This document shows positions 33,666 through 43,874 of a DNA stretch of 64,000 nt, piece after piece. Made by a program: the position numbers and the translations under genes. The DNA is taken from the NCBI GenBank assembly GCA_002812745.2, contig NCSJ02000016.1:124001-188000 (forward strand). Reading direction: 5' to 3'. Below the pieces are notes generated by a model, which searched no databases, had not been told where the DNA came from, and saw nothing but the letters and a program-made list of their open reading frames with translations. Source of the stretch: Scytalidium lignicola. Taxonomy: Eukaryota; Ascomycota; Leotiomycetes. Each line of letters starts with the position of its first letter. Within the stretch, counting starts at the first letter, position 1.

Positions 33666-35103
33666 CTAATGTTTCTTTAGCTCTCTTAAGATGTTTAACA
33701 ATGAATCTAATGTATGCGCTTCTTCCAAACTGTGTATAGTGTTAATTAGTGCGTATGAAGATTTTTCTGAAAGAACTGTTTTCAGAAGCTCCAGAGCCTT
33801 TGCATCGGATTGGGAACGAGTCATTGGGTTTTGAATCCTCCCCAGAACCTCCCTAGACTGTCTCGCGATATGTGTGCTTCCATCGGTCAAAATGACCCGA
33901 ACCACAGCTTCGAAACGATCCTGATCCGGCGGTGCATCTTCAAATATAACCTTTTCCCCCGCGGCGACTATTTGAGGATCCAGCATATGAGATTCGTCAT
34001 GACTCATAGCGAACGAAAGATGACCTTCGACGATAGTGGCTGACACACAGTGGCGTAGATTGAGATCAGGCATTTTGCTAGCATCTCCAATGACTTTGAA
34101 CCAGTCAGAAAGATATGTTATTCTAACTTCTCCGATTTGATCAGCTGGCACCTTAGTTCTGTCCAGAATATCCTCCAATGCTGCAAGAGGGGCAGCGATA
34201 GGAAACCCAACAGAGTATTTCTTGAGATCTGTTTCGAGAATTTTGTGATAGGTGCCGAGGTCGCTCACGTTTAGCATAAGTTGTTGATGAGGTGATATAG
34301 AGTCAAAGAAGTTACGGTCCGTTCCGAGAACGTCACCTGCACCTGTCCACCCAGCTTTCACCATCATTGCGCACCTGACCCCGTTGCTAGAAGGCATCCC
34401 GGCGAAGACATACGATTTCAATGTATGAGCCTGGTCCAACCGCCAAGTCATCAATCCGGAAGCTTCTTGAGCAAGGTAGTTGAGTAGGACAAGGAATTGA
34501 GTTTCATTAAATCCCAGTAATGATCCTGCTGCAAATCCGGCACCGAATAACGGCGCAAAGGCATGGCATGACAACGAAGAGCGTGCAAAAGACATGCAAG
34601 GGGAAAGAGCCTCGCCTAAGGAGGAATTGCGTAAGTATTCACGATTATGTTGAATTCTACGGTGAGTTGTTTGCATACAGCTCACCAAAACGTATCGTAA
34701 CTTCATATCCGAGCTCTACAGCCTTCAGCAGATCTTCTCCACTAGCTTGGACATATTCAGCAACTGCGAGCGCAGAAGGAACAACGCCACAACCGGGATG
34801 CGTTTGACTTGACTCATGACTATCATCGCTTTCGTCGGCGTGAGCACACATTCCGTTAGCCAGAGCTGCTTCCACGACTGGGAAACGTCGCGATGCCCCG
34901 ATCACTGTAGCTTCTAAGTTCCCACCGCGAAGCTCAGCATAATTTCTTCCGGCTGTCCTAGCGGATAAGGCGGATCCAGAAACGATTGCGGCTAATGAGT
35001 CAAGAAGGTGCACTCGTACTTTCTCGAGAACATCAGACGGGAGAGGGGCTGTCCTCTGTGAGACAGCATAACGAGCAAGAATGATTCCTGGAGTCTCCGA
35101 CAT
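33666..35103 (-). CDS. MmgE/PrpD family protein (2-methylcitrate dehydratase / cis-aconitate decarboxylase fold)
   Basis: Exon 1 is 35103-34686 and exon 2 is 34615-33666, with a 70-bp intron; G+GC rebuilds glycine. Product 455 aa, the usual length. The N-terminal helical domain shows LLDSLAAIVSGSALSAR, the family's ANGMCAHADESDDSHE (alanine-asparagine-glycine then HADE/DD) and a SQTHPGCGVVPSALAVAEY segment. SYVFAGMPSSNGVRCAMMVKAGWTG follows and FPIAAPL starts the C-terminal domain. Known members dehydrate 2-methylcitrate or decarboxylate cis-aconitate; many fungal paralogues have unknown substrates. The start at 35103 gives the family's short N-terminus. It is adjacent to a TfdA pseudogene and a sugar-transporter pseudogene on its upstream side, possibly remnants of the same pathway. 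Confidence 0.9.
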
Positions 35104-35535
35104 GGTGGATAAGTCAACAACTGGGGGTGAGCAAGAAAGGATGCAGCCCTTCAGATTTATCAGGTCTGCATGTCTCGGCACCGTAGTTCGGAATATTNCG
35201 AGATGCTTAGGCTAGGGGGATTTCTATTTGGAACACCATACGCTTCCCCCTAGAAATAGTAGACTATCTCTAGCTTTAAGACTATCTAGACTATTAACAA
35301 ATGTAGCAAAAACGGTGAGTAACCCCTCTTTTGCTAGGTCGTGGTGGATGAATAAGGAATCGGAGTGTAGGGGCACTTAAGGACTGTCTCTGTGGACTCG
35401 CTCAAAGCGATTATATTTAAGGATTCAAATTGCAAGAGTTCCGTAGGGAGGATCGCCGCTATTGGGGGGTATGCTGCGGTGTTAATTACAGATGTGTTTA
35501 GTTCACCCAACAAAATCCCTAACAGCCCAACTCTT
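35104..35535. other. Intergenic region with 9-bp inverted repeat
   Basis: Perfect arms CTAGGGGGA (35212-35220) and TCCCCCTAG (35245-35253) lie about 110 bp upstream of the PrpD start; an N is at 35198. Nothing else is recognised. Confidence 0.45.
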
Positions 35536-36705
35536 TTACTCTTTTAGCCAGAGATTATGTGCCTCAAGATAGCCCACCCGCCAGTCAGCGCCGTGACCAT
35601 TCAAGCCATACCGCGAACTGCTCATATCCTTGACGGCAGAACATCTCATATCACGCTTGTACTTACCCCTACACGAACCGCCAGTGGCGCGGTGCATAAC
35701 TGACGTGTTATCTCAAATGATCAAACCCCCTTTCTGGTGCCATTCTACCATAACACGGTCCTTATGCTTTGATATGCGAGCTAGAAGCTCTTTGATGAGA
35801 GCATAACTAACCTCTAGGTTGAAACCATCAATACTGTAAATATATAAAGCTATGTAAATATTCCAGAGGTTCAAGATATTAGCCAAGCACCTACTGAAGG
35901 CAAAGAGGAGGGTCACATATACTGTGCGACCACTTGGCTCGTTGGATCTGGACTACTTTGTGCTTACTCAGCGGTAGCTTTGAGAGAGGAGGGATCCGTA
36001 TCTTGAAGTATTCCGGCATTACCATGTTTCGCGAGTGGAAGAGTGAGTCATTTGCAACAAGATCCTTAATTTCTCTCGTTTTCTCACTCGAGAGTTCATC
36101 GTAGGCAGTTCGAGAGTCAGCGAACTACGATGGTTGTCAGCTTTATCTAGAAAAGTGACGGCTTTTTGTATCTGATATCCCTCTGTCCTACCTCCTATAC
36201 CATTAGGTGGTAGGGTATGAGCAAGGAGAAGTGGATGTTCAGCTCGTTGAGCATTAAAAGAGAAATCAGTATGGAACAATATTTGCTTTGTTATGTGTCA
36301 AACCATAGTTCCGTCAAGTTGCTTCACGTTGTTTCCGATCACCTAGGCTGCTGTCAACGGGGCTACATCGCTAGTTTCGGGATCAACATTCCCGGCACGA
36401 AAGAAATTTGAGTCGGTGCAAGCGACTGTTTGGTATGGTGTGACGCCGTCCAACTTGCCAAAGTTCGCAGAGAAATTGATATGTGCCTCGTCCGAGATAG
36501 GGTGAGTAGTCCGAGAGTCCAGTAACTTATCATGGCAGAACACAACTCCGTACTACGTTCTGATCAGTCCCACGTCATATGTTGAGGCATGCCTTGTCAA
36601 CTACTTCTCTCACTTCTTGGTAGAGTTTAGGGGTGGCATGACTACTCCAATCGATGCCGGATAGTTCACACCCAAATGTCGGATGTGTCGACGTAACGGT
36701 CAACC
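35536..36705 (-). pseudogene. TauD/TfdA-type 2-oxoglutarate dioxygenase pseudogene
   Basis: Read leftward, pieces of one enzyme appear in order: THPTFGCELSGIDWSS (N-terminus), then SDEAHINFSANFGKLDGV, FFRAGNVDPETSDV, ILFHTDFSFNAQRAEHPLLL (the HxD iron motif), LPPNGIGGRTE, THSSTRE, PEYFK, LSKHKVVQ, RVMVEWHQKGGLII, and DNTSVMHRATGG (distal histidine) with KRDMR. Stops interrupt the frame: TAG after VAPLTAA, TGA before the iron motif, TGA at the tryptophan expected in LII-W-DNTS, plus at least two frame changes. Homology is to fungal alpha-ketoglutarate-dependent 2,4-D dioxygenase-like proteins. No functional product is expected. Boundaries are approximate. Confidence 0.78.
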
Positions 36706-37225
36706 TGAACTTGGTTGTTTAATAAGGCTCAGGAATCTGTCCTTCAATCGGGAGAGGGATCCACGTAGGGGTCGACTTCACCGTGATAGTTTCTGTTCCG
36801 GGCATGATGAATCTCTGATAGAACAATCTGTTTATGGACGGGAAAATGTGGCTAGAAAGGTGGCTTATAGAGATGCTTTACCACCAGTGTTAACAGACAC
36901 GGTAGCCAGCTTCTGGTATAGTTCCAGGTAGTGACACTGTCTCCAGTCAAGGTTTCCGAGGTGCGGAAATATCATGCGGGAACTTTGCGGGGAATCAAGC
37001 ACTGTCACTGCCCTCTGGCTTGTAGATCCTCGCGTTGACTTAACCCCCCGTAAGGAAATGATGTTTTTTCAGCTTCCGAGGCTTGCCACACCAGTTCCGA
37101 GCATAAGGCATTGTTCATCACATAAGACATAGGGTCTTCCGAGTAGTAGTAGACAACATATCTGATTCTCGATCTCTTTAATTACTAACCCCTAGAATCG
37201 TTATCGAAGACGCATGGTAGTAGTA
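36706..37225. other. Region between two pseudogenes
   Basis: No recognised coding content; probably the former shared promoter of the divergent dioxygenase and transporter pseudogenes. Confidence 0.4.
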
Positions 37226-38370
37226 ATGGCGAAGCAAAACACTAGCGTTAAGACCTTCACCCAGTGTCGCAACAACACAAACCCGCACTGGTGGAGGGAT
37301 CCAGGTCTGCGTCTCAACGTATTCCACTGCATCGTCCTATACTTTTGCGTGTTCTATCTTGGGTTTGTGTAGAACCAAATAACATGTCAATGACGAAATA
37401 CTTACTGATATGCCGTGCTTAGTTATGATGCTTCTCTACTCAATGGCCTCCAGGCGATGCCTCAATGGCAAAAATACTTCAATAACCCAGATAGCAGCCT
37501 CCTGGGGCTGATTTCAGCCAGCCTCTTTCTTCGTAAGTCTCTTCTTGAAGCCTTGTGAAACATAACATTTCGTTCACAGGAACAATAGCTGCCATCGTGT
37601 AAGATTAACCAAATCCAGAAACTCTTGCAAGATCATCAACACTCATTTCTCTGCTGCAGAACTCCTTACATAACTTCTGCCATCAATTCACGATGGGGCT
37701 GAAAGGCATCTCTTGCCGTCGGCTCAGTCATTCTAGTAGAGAATCCATTTGTACTGTTCGTTGGGCTTCCGCTTATACTAGCTTCAGATCGTCGGTGCCT
37801 TCGTGAATGCCTTCGCAAATAGCACTGCCACGTTCATTGTTGGTAGATGTCTCATCGGGTCAGTCTAAATGATTCGTATAATGTTTAGATAACATGGAAC
37901 TGATCTTCTTAGTGGCGCTGGACCATTTGGCAAGATGTCTGCCATAGCACTCTTGCAGGAGATTGCGCATCCCCGTCTCCGATCGTATGTCTTGTATTGC
38001 TTCTTGCCACGGTCGGTCACTCACCACTATGTTTCTATAGCATTCTCGCGAGCTCATTCTACTGCAACTACTATTTTGGATCTATTGCTGCGGCGTGGTT
38101 TTGCTGTAAGCTGGCTCATCCAACTACGATTGATTAGAGACTAATTCTTTCCTTTCAGTCGGTTCCCTGAATTGGGGAGACACGAACTGGTCGTGGAGAG
38201 CACCATGTCTGTTCTAGATAGTGGCACCTCTTGTCGTCTTGACATTCCTTGTATTCATCCCAGAGAGCCCAAGGGTATGATATTCCAACTTGAAAGGTCC
38301 TCTAGAGGCTAACCCCTGTAGTGGCTTATTCACTACGGACATAAGCCACCCCCCCGGCTAACCGACATAC
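37226..38370 (+). pseudogene. MFS sugar-transporter pseudogene, 5' half only
   Basis: Starts MAKQNTSVKTF and keeps the exon order of fungal lactose-permease/hexose transporters: HWWRDPGLRLN, GYDASLLNGLQAMPQWQ, YFNNPDSSLLGLISASLF, then KASLAVGSVIL, IVGAFVNAFANSTATFIVGR, GGAGPFGKMSAIALLQEIAH, YCNYYFGSIAAAWF, NWSWRAPCLF, ESPR and WLIHYGH. Most introns still splice in frame. There are two nonsense codons: TGA where GRK of the RxGRK loop is expected (R to stop) and TAG at PCLF-stop-IVAP where Q is expected. Both are C-to-T changes. Similarity stops right after WLIHYGH at about 38350, followed by unrelated sequence and then the NNN gap. It would encode helices 1-6 and the start of the central loop only. 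Confidence 0.82.
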
Positions 38371-38488
38371 CGGGATCCCGACACCCATCGCGACCGCGTT
38401 TTTGGCAAGATTTATATAGGTCCTTACAATTTTGATTTACGAATAACTCCACCAATTTTGGGCTAATTTTAATTATTTGACGTGTNNN
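38371..38488. other. Unrelated AT-rich sequence ending in an assembly gap (NNN at 38486-38488)
   Basis: Homology to the transporter ends just before this stretch and the Maf gene starts directly after the gap. Sequence character changes from AT-rich to GC-rich across the NNN, so the two sides may not be truly adjacent. Confidence 0.7.
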
Positions 38489-39394
38489 TGAATCGCATAC
38501 CCCCCCGCGCGATCCGCCCCCTCCCGCGTCCTAACATACGCCTCAATCATCTCATCCCCGGCATTCTCATCAAAGAAAACCCTCGTCTCCTCCACCGCCG
38601 TCTCGAGATTATACCCGGGATGTCTCGCGTCCTCCCTCGGCGCCAGGACCGCCACGGCCGTGAAGACGCGGTGCATGCGCTGGTTGCGGAGAGTCTTCAG
38701 CATGGCGATGTGGTGCGCGTGTGAAGTCGGCTTCTCGAGGATGGCGTCGTTTGTGGTTACTATTATGGTGTCGGCGGCGATGACGAGGGAGGGGTCGGGG
38801 ATGGAGGCCAGGACGGTTTCGAGGGCGGATTGGTAGACGGAGAGACATTTCTGGATGGCAGTTTGGAGGACGTATTCGAAGGGGGTGTTGTTTGTTTTGG
38901 AGAGGTCTTCGGGCGTGGTGGAGGGGGTGATTTCGAGGTTTGTGAGGCCGATCTAGGTAGGAAAGGGGGGGTTAGTTTTTGTGTTGGGGTTTTGCTTTGC
39001 TTTTGTTTCTTTCTTTGTTTCTTTTGGTTTGAGTAAGGAGAGAGTGGTGGTTGGGGTTGNTTTTAAAAGTATATATATCATTTTGTGTTCTGAAATGTGC
39101 TCCCCAAGGTGTAGCGGGGTATAGGTTGCGAGATAACATCACGATAAGAAAGAGACGTACCGTCGCCAGCAATTGCTTCCTCCGGGGACTCTTGGACGCC
39201 AGGATGATCCTCTTCCCTTTCAACAGGTTCAGCACTGGTATATCGAGTGGCAATGGCCCTCGGGGTTGTAGAGGTTTCCTCGCCGCGCCAGTATTTGGAG
39301 CTGTGCTGGCCGAGCTGCCGTGCTCTTGTGCGGACTCGTACGTGGGCGGAGGAAGGGGTTCTTCGTCTTTGTACGGAACTTGCTCTTTCGACAT
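38489..39394 (-). CDS. Maf/ASMTL nucleoside triphosphate pyrophosphatase, 3' end lost in gap
   Basis: House-cleaning enzyme that hydrolyses non-canonical nucleoside triphosphates. Exon 1 is 39394-39161; exon 2 runs from 38952 to the gap. The 208-bp intron (39160-38953) contains an N at 39060. After a Pro-rich leader, the diagnostic ASKSPRRKQLL substrate loop is present, continued by IGLTNLEI across the splice, then VIAADTIIV with the catalytic aspartate, ILEKP, the conserved AMLKTLRNQRMHRVFTAV and YVRTREGADRAGGYAI. The last 35 or so residues expected (the SxxxVxRIxGDYxNVVGxP segment) are missing at NNN, so truncation is most likely technical. It is divergent from the bHLH gene. Confidence 0.88.
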
Positions 39395-39832
39395 GGTTGA
39401 TTGTTTTCTCCTTCTTTCCTCCTTTCCTGGGTTAAATTGCTGTGCTTCTTGGAGGTGAGGTTGGAAAGAAACCTGTTTTTATAGAAATCGTTGCAACACG
39501 GAAAGTTTGGTACCCAGTGACTCGTAACGGCGGGGTTGGTGCGAGGCTGAGCTGATAGGCGGTCGAGGTGCCTGGATTTGCAATGCGGAGAACACAAACA
39601 GCTCAGGCACACGCGTGTCGCGAGCATGTGATGGCGACAAATTTCCAAAGACCGCTCTCTCCCTCTCTCTCCCTCTCTCACTTCTTCTTAATACAACCTG
39701 AAAACAGGAGAATTCTCTAATACTCGAGTCCTCCTGCACGATCAAGAAATACCGCCATCACATCTGCTAGCAGATGCAATTCAATGTGCTCCCTCCCCTA
39801 GCAAAGTCCTGCACTGCACCGCGAATCCAACC
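39395..39832. promoter_or_regulatory. Shared divergent promoter of Maf and bHLH genes
   Basis: 438 bp between start codons, with a CTCTCC-rich pyrimidine tract at 39651-39680 and no gene. Confidence 0.5.
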
Positions 39833-40283
39833 ATGTCGACCTCCCCCGCGCGCGACCCATCATCCATGAACGACGACTCCAACAACAGCGGCAATCCAGA
39901 TGACAAACCGCGATTATCCGAGGTCGAGAAGAAGGCAAATCACATAGCTTCAGGTAAGTACACTCTTTTGCGAACTCTTCTTTTTATTCTCTAGCAAGAA
40001 TGAAAGAAAAAGAAACCTCATAGACACTATTCTATATCTAGTCACCAGACAGCAGAGCAGTACGCTGACTTACAGAGCAGAACAGAAGCGTCGGCAGGCG
40101 ATCCGCGAAGGCTTCGACCGCCTCACTGAGCTCGTGCCAGGACTCGAGGGCCAGGGGCGGAGCGAGAGCGTCGTGTTGAAGAAGACGGTCGATTTTATGC
40201 GTGTGCAACTTGAGGAGAGGCGGCGGCTTGTTGAAAGGGTTGAACAGATGGGTGGTAGTGTGGAAGAGGGTATGAGGCCGTGA
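39833..40283 (+). CDS. Small INO4-like bHLH transcription factor
   Basis: Nuclear helix-loop-helix factor, 107 aa. Exon 1 is 39833-39953 and exon 2 is 40081-40283; the acceptor used is the second of two close AGs, so G+AA gives the glutamate of ASEQKRR. The basic region ANHIASEQKRRQAIREGF has the H, E and R residues that contact an E-box. Helix 1 runs to FDRLTELVP, the loop is short, helix 2 is SVVLKKTVDFMRVQLEERRR, and a final leucine-poor coiled stretch ends at VEQM. Small size and a C-terminal bHLH match fungal INO4-like proteins, which pair with a partner and control lipid genes in yeast. The partner is not in this window. Confidence 0.87.
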
Positions 40284-41550
40284 TATGAGTTAGTTTCGTG
40301 TGGATTTAACAAGTCCGACTACCTTCTTGATGGGAGATTTCCTTGTGCTGCATTACCGGGAGTGTGGCGTCTCAGGATTTATTTTGGAGCATACAGGGTA
40401 CTATTTTTTGGGGCCAATGCAGATAATTTCTGTGGTGTTTTTGGTTCGGTTTGGAGGTTTTGTTTTAAGACCTTGCTTCTTGGCTCATTATATATAGGAT
40501 ATGTGTAAATTGTCGGTCAGAACAATAGGTGGAATAAGGATACCCAAATAATATCCCAATACTTTAATCATGCTGCTTTCTACGAAACAACAATCGTGAA
40601 ATGTAGAGAAGTGATGAAATACAGTAGATCTACTTTCTCTTCTACAACTAAGGTGATTGTTGGCCTTTCACTTTATCCTTTGCCCGTAATGATATGCAAA
40701 CAATCTATAACAACTTTATTAAATCTATTGTTAAAGAGAATATATAAATTACATAAAACTAGCACTGTTATTATCTTTAATTTATTAAAGTTTAATTCAT
40801 TACTGTGAAATTATTCTAGTTGCAGATTATTATATGCTATAAAAGTATCAAGTTTAACCTACCAACAGATTAACTATCAGGAGAATCGAATAATACAACT
40901 ATTTAAGCACTCATTTCTCTCAATACATCCAGGGAGGTGGTGATGTGGAGGCTGTATTTTGGTGATGTTGCAGACAGGATAGAAAACGAAGAGAGAGCTC
41001 TGCGCGGGTTGCGGAGATGACGACCTAGACTTCTAATAGGACATGATTGAAGTCATCGTTCTAATCTAGAGGTAGATCGCGAGTTTGACCCAGTCCCGGA
41101 TCAGTCGTTATCTCCATCTCCTCCAAGCCCACCGGGCGCTCCGGACTGAATCGTGAATGGAGTGCCAAGGTACGGACTTGCTGTACCAAGCCTTTGTGGC
41201 CAGGGACTACTACGGGTGCGGCAGATCGTCCCATGCAACACACAGCCATATTTGAACTTTCAATATCATCTTTCCTTCTCAGATATTTGCGCTTTTCGCC
41301 CACGCTGTATCCTGGGATTCAACGCAAGAGATGAGAAATGTCTTCTATTACTAGTTGTGCCGTCTGGTTTGGTAGCGTCCAATCAGAGATCATGCTAGCA
41401 GTGTAGTGTATGTACGTAAGACGTCGGGCGAGTCGCAGACTGAGAGACGATAACGAACATGTTCAGTATCTAATACTTTCATAACTTATTTATATACGAT
41501 CAAGATATAGATATATATATCTTAAATATTTTCCCCCGCAGTTTTTCTCC
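40284..41550. other. Intergenic region with AT-rich core
   Basis: No gene recognised. 40540-40900 is AT-rich; the final 100 bp before 41551 hold TATATATAT-like promoter sequence. Confidence 0.4.
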
Positions 41551-42856
41551 ATGCCCAGTTCACCAGATATTATTAATTCCATTTCCCTTTCCCCAATGGA
41601 CGATAACCATTCTGTGTCACAGCAAATGAAGGACACCCAGGCTGCTCACAACTCTCATCAATCCATCCCTACTCGACTCCCTCCTTTAAAATACATTCCC
41701 CTTCCCCAAATCCTTCTACAGCACGAATATAACCTTGCCGACCAGGGTTGGACAACTATAACCTATGAGGACAATGACACAGTACCAGACCCTCTGTTCC
41801 ACACCTCACAAGCCCTTTTCGAAGCTTGTAAATCCTTCTTTTCTCAGCCTCCATCTTACAAGAAAACCTTCAAGTCCGACGAACGAGGCTCTGAAGCGGG
41901 TTTTGTCTCTATCCCAGGAGAAAAAGAGTTCCTCACCCTCCGTGACCTGCAGTCCACGCCTCAGGAGCTTCGTGACCCTGCCACAGCATTCTGGGCGCAA
42001 GCCGGGAAGTTGCTCAATGAGTTGCTAGGATGTGTTTCTGAGAGTTTGGGGTTGCCGGGGCAGACTCTGACAGCATTTTCTGAGCCTTGTACTGCCATGA
42101 GAGAGAATGAGACGGCCACGTTGCTACGGCTGTTTAGGTATGAAGGAGATGGAGACGAGAAAGAGGGTATCGTCGCTGAAGGTAGGTCGAAATGGTTTCT
42201 CTGTGTCATTTTTTATTCTGTTGACCTAAACCCCCGTTTCTTCTGTTTAACCTTCTCATTTGCGTCCATTCTTGACCGTCAACATTGCCTTCAGCCATGG
42301 CAACCTCATATTATTCTTCCTTTCTTACACTGTCGCAGCTCATAGGGATCTTGGCTTGTTAAGTTTGGTAATTGGTGACAAGCCTGGTCTTGAAGTCTGG
42401 GATCGCTATTCTGCCTCATGGTTCTCCATCGAACGCACCTATTTCGTGCCGGCTGCCAGTCTCCTTGTCGGACGCCAGTTGTCCTGGTTATCGAATGGCC
42501 GGTACGCCTCTGGTCAACATCGAGTTCGTTCGTACAACCGCTCATTTAGGATCGGGTCTACTCCTTCAACTACCTCTCAACTATGCGCAAACCCGCCATC
42601 GGAGAACTATCGATACTCTATAGTCTTTGTTTTGCGAGCTCACTCGCCTGTTCCGATTGACACTGATGACTTGACGACCTCTATCACCGGGCCATTCCCT
42701 CGTTCTATCAAGGGAAAGACGGCTAGAGACTTGTTCCGCCATATTCATAGAACAGCGTTTAATATCAATGCCCCAGTGCAGGAGAGAGAAGAGCAAAGGA
42801 GGAAGATGGCATCCAAGAAGGGGGGTGAACTGGTACAGAGTATTGGATTAGGTTAA
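41551..42856 (+). CDS. 2-oxoglutarate/Fe(II) oxygenase, isopenicillin-N-synthase-like
   Basis: Non-haem iron oxygenase, 382 aa. Exon 1 is 41551-42181 and exon 2 is 42339-42856; G+CT rebuilds alanine of the iron motif. An N-terminal DIOX_N-type part (LPPLKYIPLPQILL, then DQGWTTITYEDN) is followed by the double-stranded beta helix: HRDLGLLSLVIGDKPGLEVW gives the HxD pair, SNGRYASGQHRV the distal histidine, and ENYRYSIVFVLR the RxS 2-oxoglutarate clasp. A long insert (about 25 residues) separates HRV from RYS. The glutamine- and lysine-rich C-terminus is charged. ATG 41551 is used; an in-frame ATG at 41596 is equally possible. No cluster partners are adjacent, so the substrate is unknown. Confidence 0.87.
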
Positions 42857-43874
42857 ATGGACCTTTGGTGGAAGATGTGGTCAAGAAATTAATGCACCTA
42901 GTTGATGGAACGAGTTTGGAGATCCACACAACGTAAGTCTATTTTGAGAGATATCTTCTATGCTCAAACACAGCTTGAATCTAAGGAAGCAGTATCTTGT
43001 CAGCATATGGTGCCATGTCATTGAAGACTAGTCACACTAGTACGAGCATGGAAGGACATTAGGGACGCAGTTTTTTAGCATCATTAGACTGTGTCTATTC
43101 TAGGGACGAGAAACTTATCTTAAGCTGATGATTAGCTGTCCTAGAGGGAAAGGAAGATATGCACTATGGTGTGTTATAAAAAGTATATGAGAGAGCCCCG
43201 AGGTAATCAGGAAGCTGCCGAGCAATATACATCATACTTTCAAACAAGCCAAACCTTTGTCGTTAGAAAGTATAGCTGTAATATCCTCTAGCAGCAACAC
43301 ATGGAGCTGTAGGATCTCGTAACACCCAAAACGGAAACCGCCCTTCCTCGTAATTCACTAGCGGCCTTTCCTTCTCGTCCCTACCTTCCTATATACCCCC
43401 AAATAAGCGGCATACTCCCAATAGAACAACAAACAGCGCCGTTATGGTATAATGGTCAGGTCAAGTTGTTGTTCCGAGAAATGGATCTGGACAACCAAGT
43501 CTAATGGGTGAAGTGAATACTGACATTAGCAGAGATGTAGGCGAACAGCTAGTTATAGCTGTGATGAAACCGAACTCTTTTGTCACTCAGACTAATTTTT
43601 ATTTTATGTTTCCTGATAATTTTGAGCTGGTTACTGATTTCATCTTTTTATCTTTTTATCNTTTTTATCTTTTTTATTTATTTATTTAGCTTGGTTGTGG
43701 TTGGAGGACTAGGCTCCCATACATGGATGGAGAATAGGCCTTGCTCTTTCGACTACACGCTCCATTGTTTCTAGAAGTTGTAATCTACCCACTTAAAATA
43801 TTACATATATAAGGGAAATTATATCTCAATTCAATCAATTCTCTCTTAGTTATTAAAAAGCAAATACCCATCCA
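42857..43874. other. Intergenic region
   Basis: No gene recognised. A tRNA-like 5' half lies at about 43438-43470 but does not fold into a full tRNA. A T-rich run with an N at 43661 follows. Confidence 0.4.

Noticed and set aside
36683..36931. 82-codon plus-strand open frame between pseudogenes
   Set aside because: No motif, and it overlaps the start of the minus-strand TfdA relic.
38482..39036. Plus-strand open frames over the Maf gene
   Set aside because: Antisense shadows of a gene whose motifs and splice sites are clear on the minus strand.
43438..43510. tRNA-like start (GCCGTTATGGTATAATGGTCAG)
   Set aside because: The 5' half resembles a tRNA A box, but no T-arm B box (GGTTCRANTCC) or closing acceptor stem follows within 80 nt.
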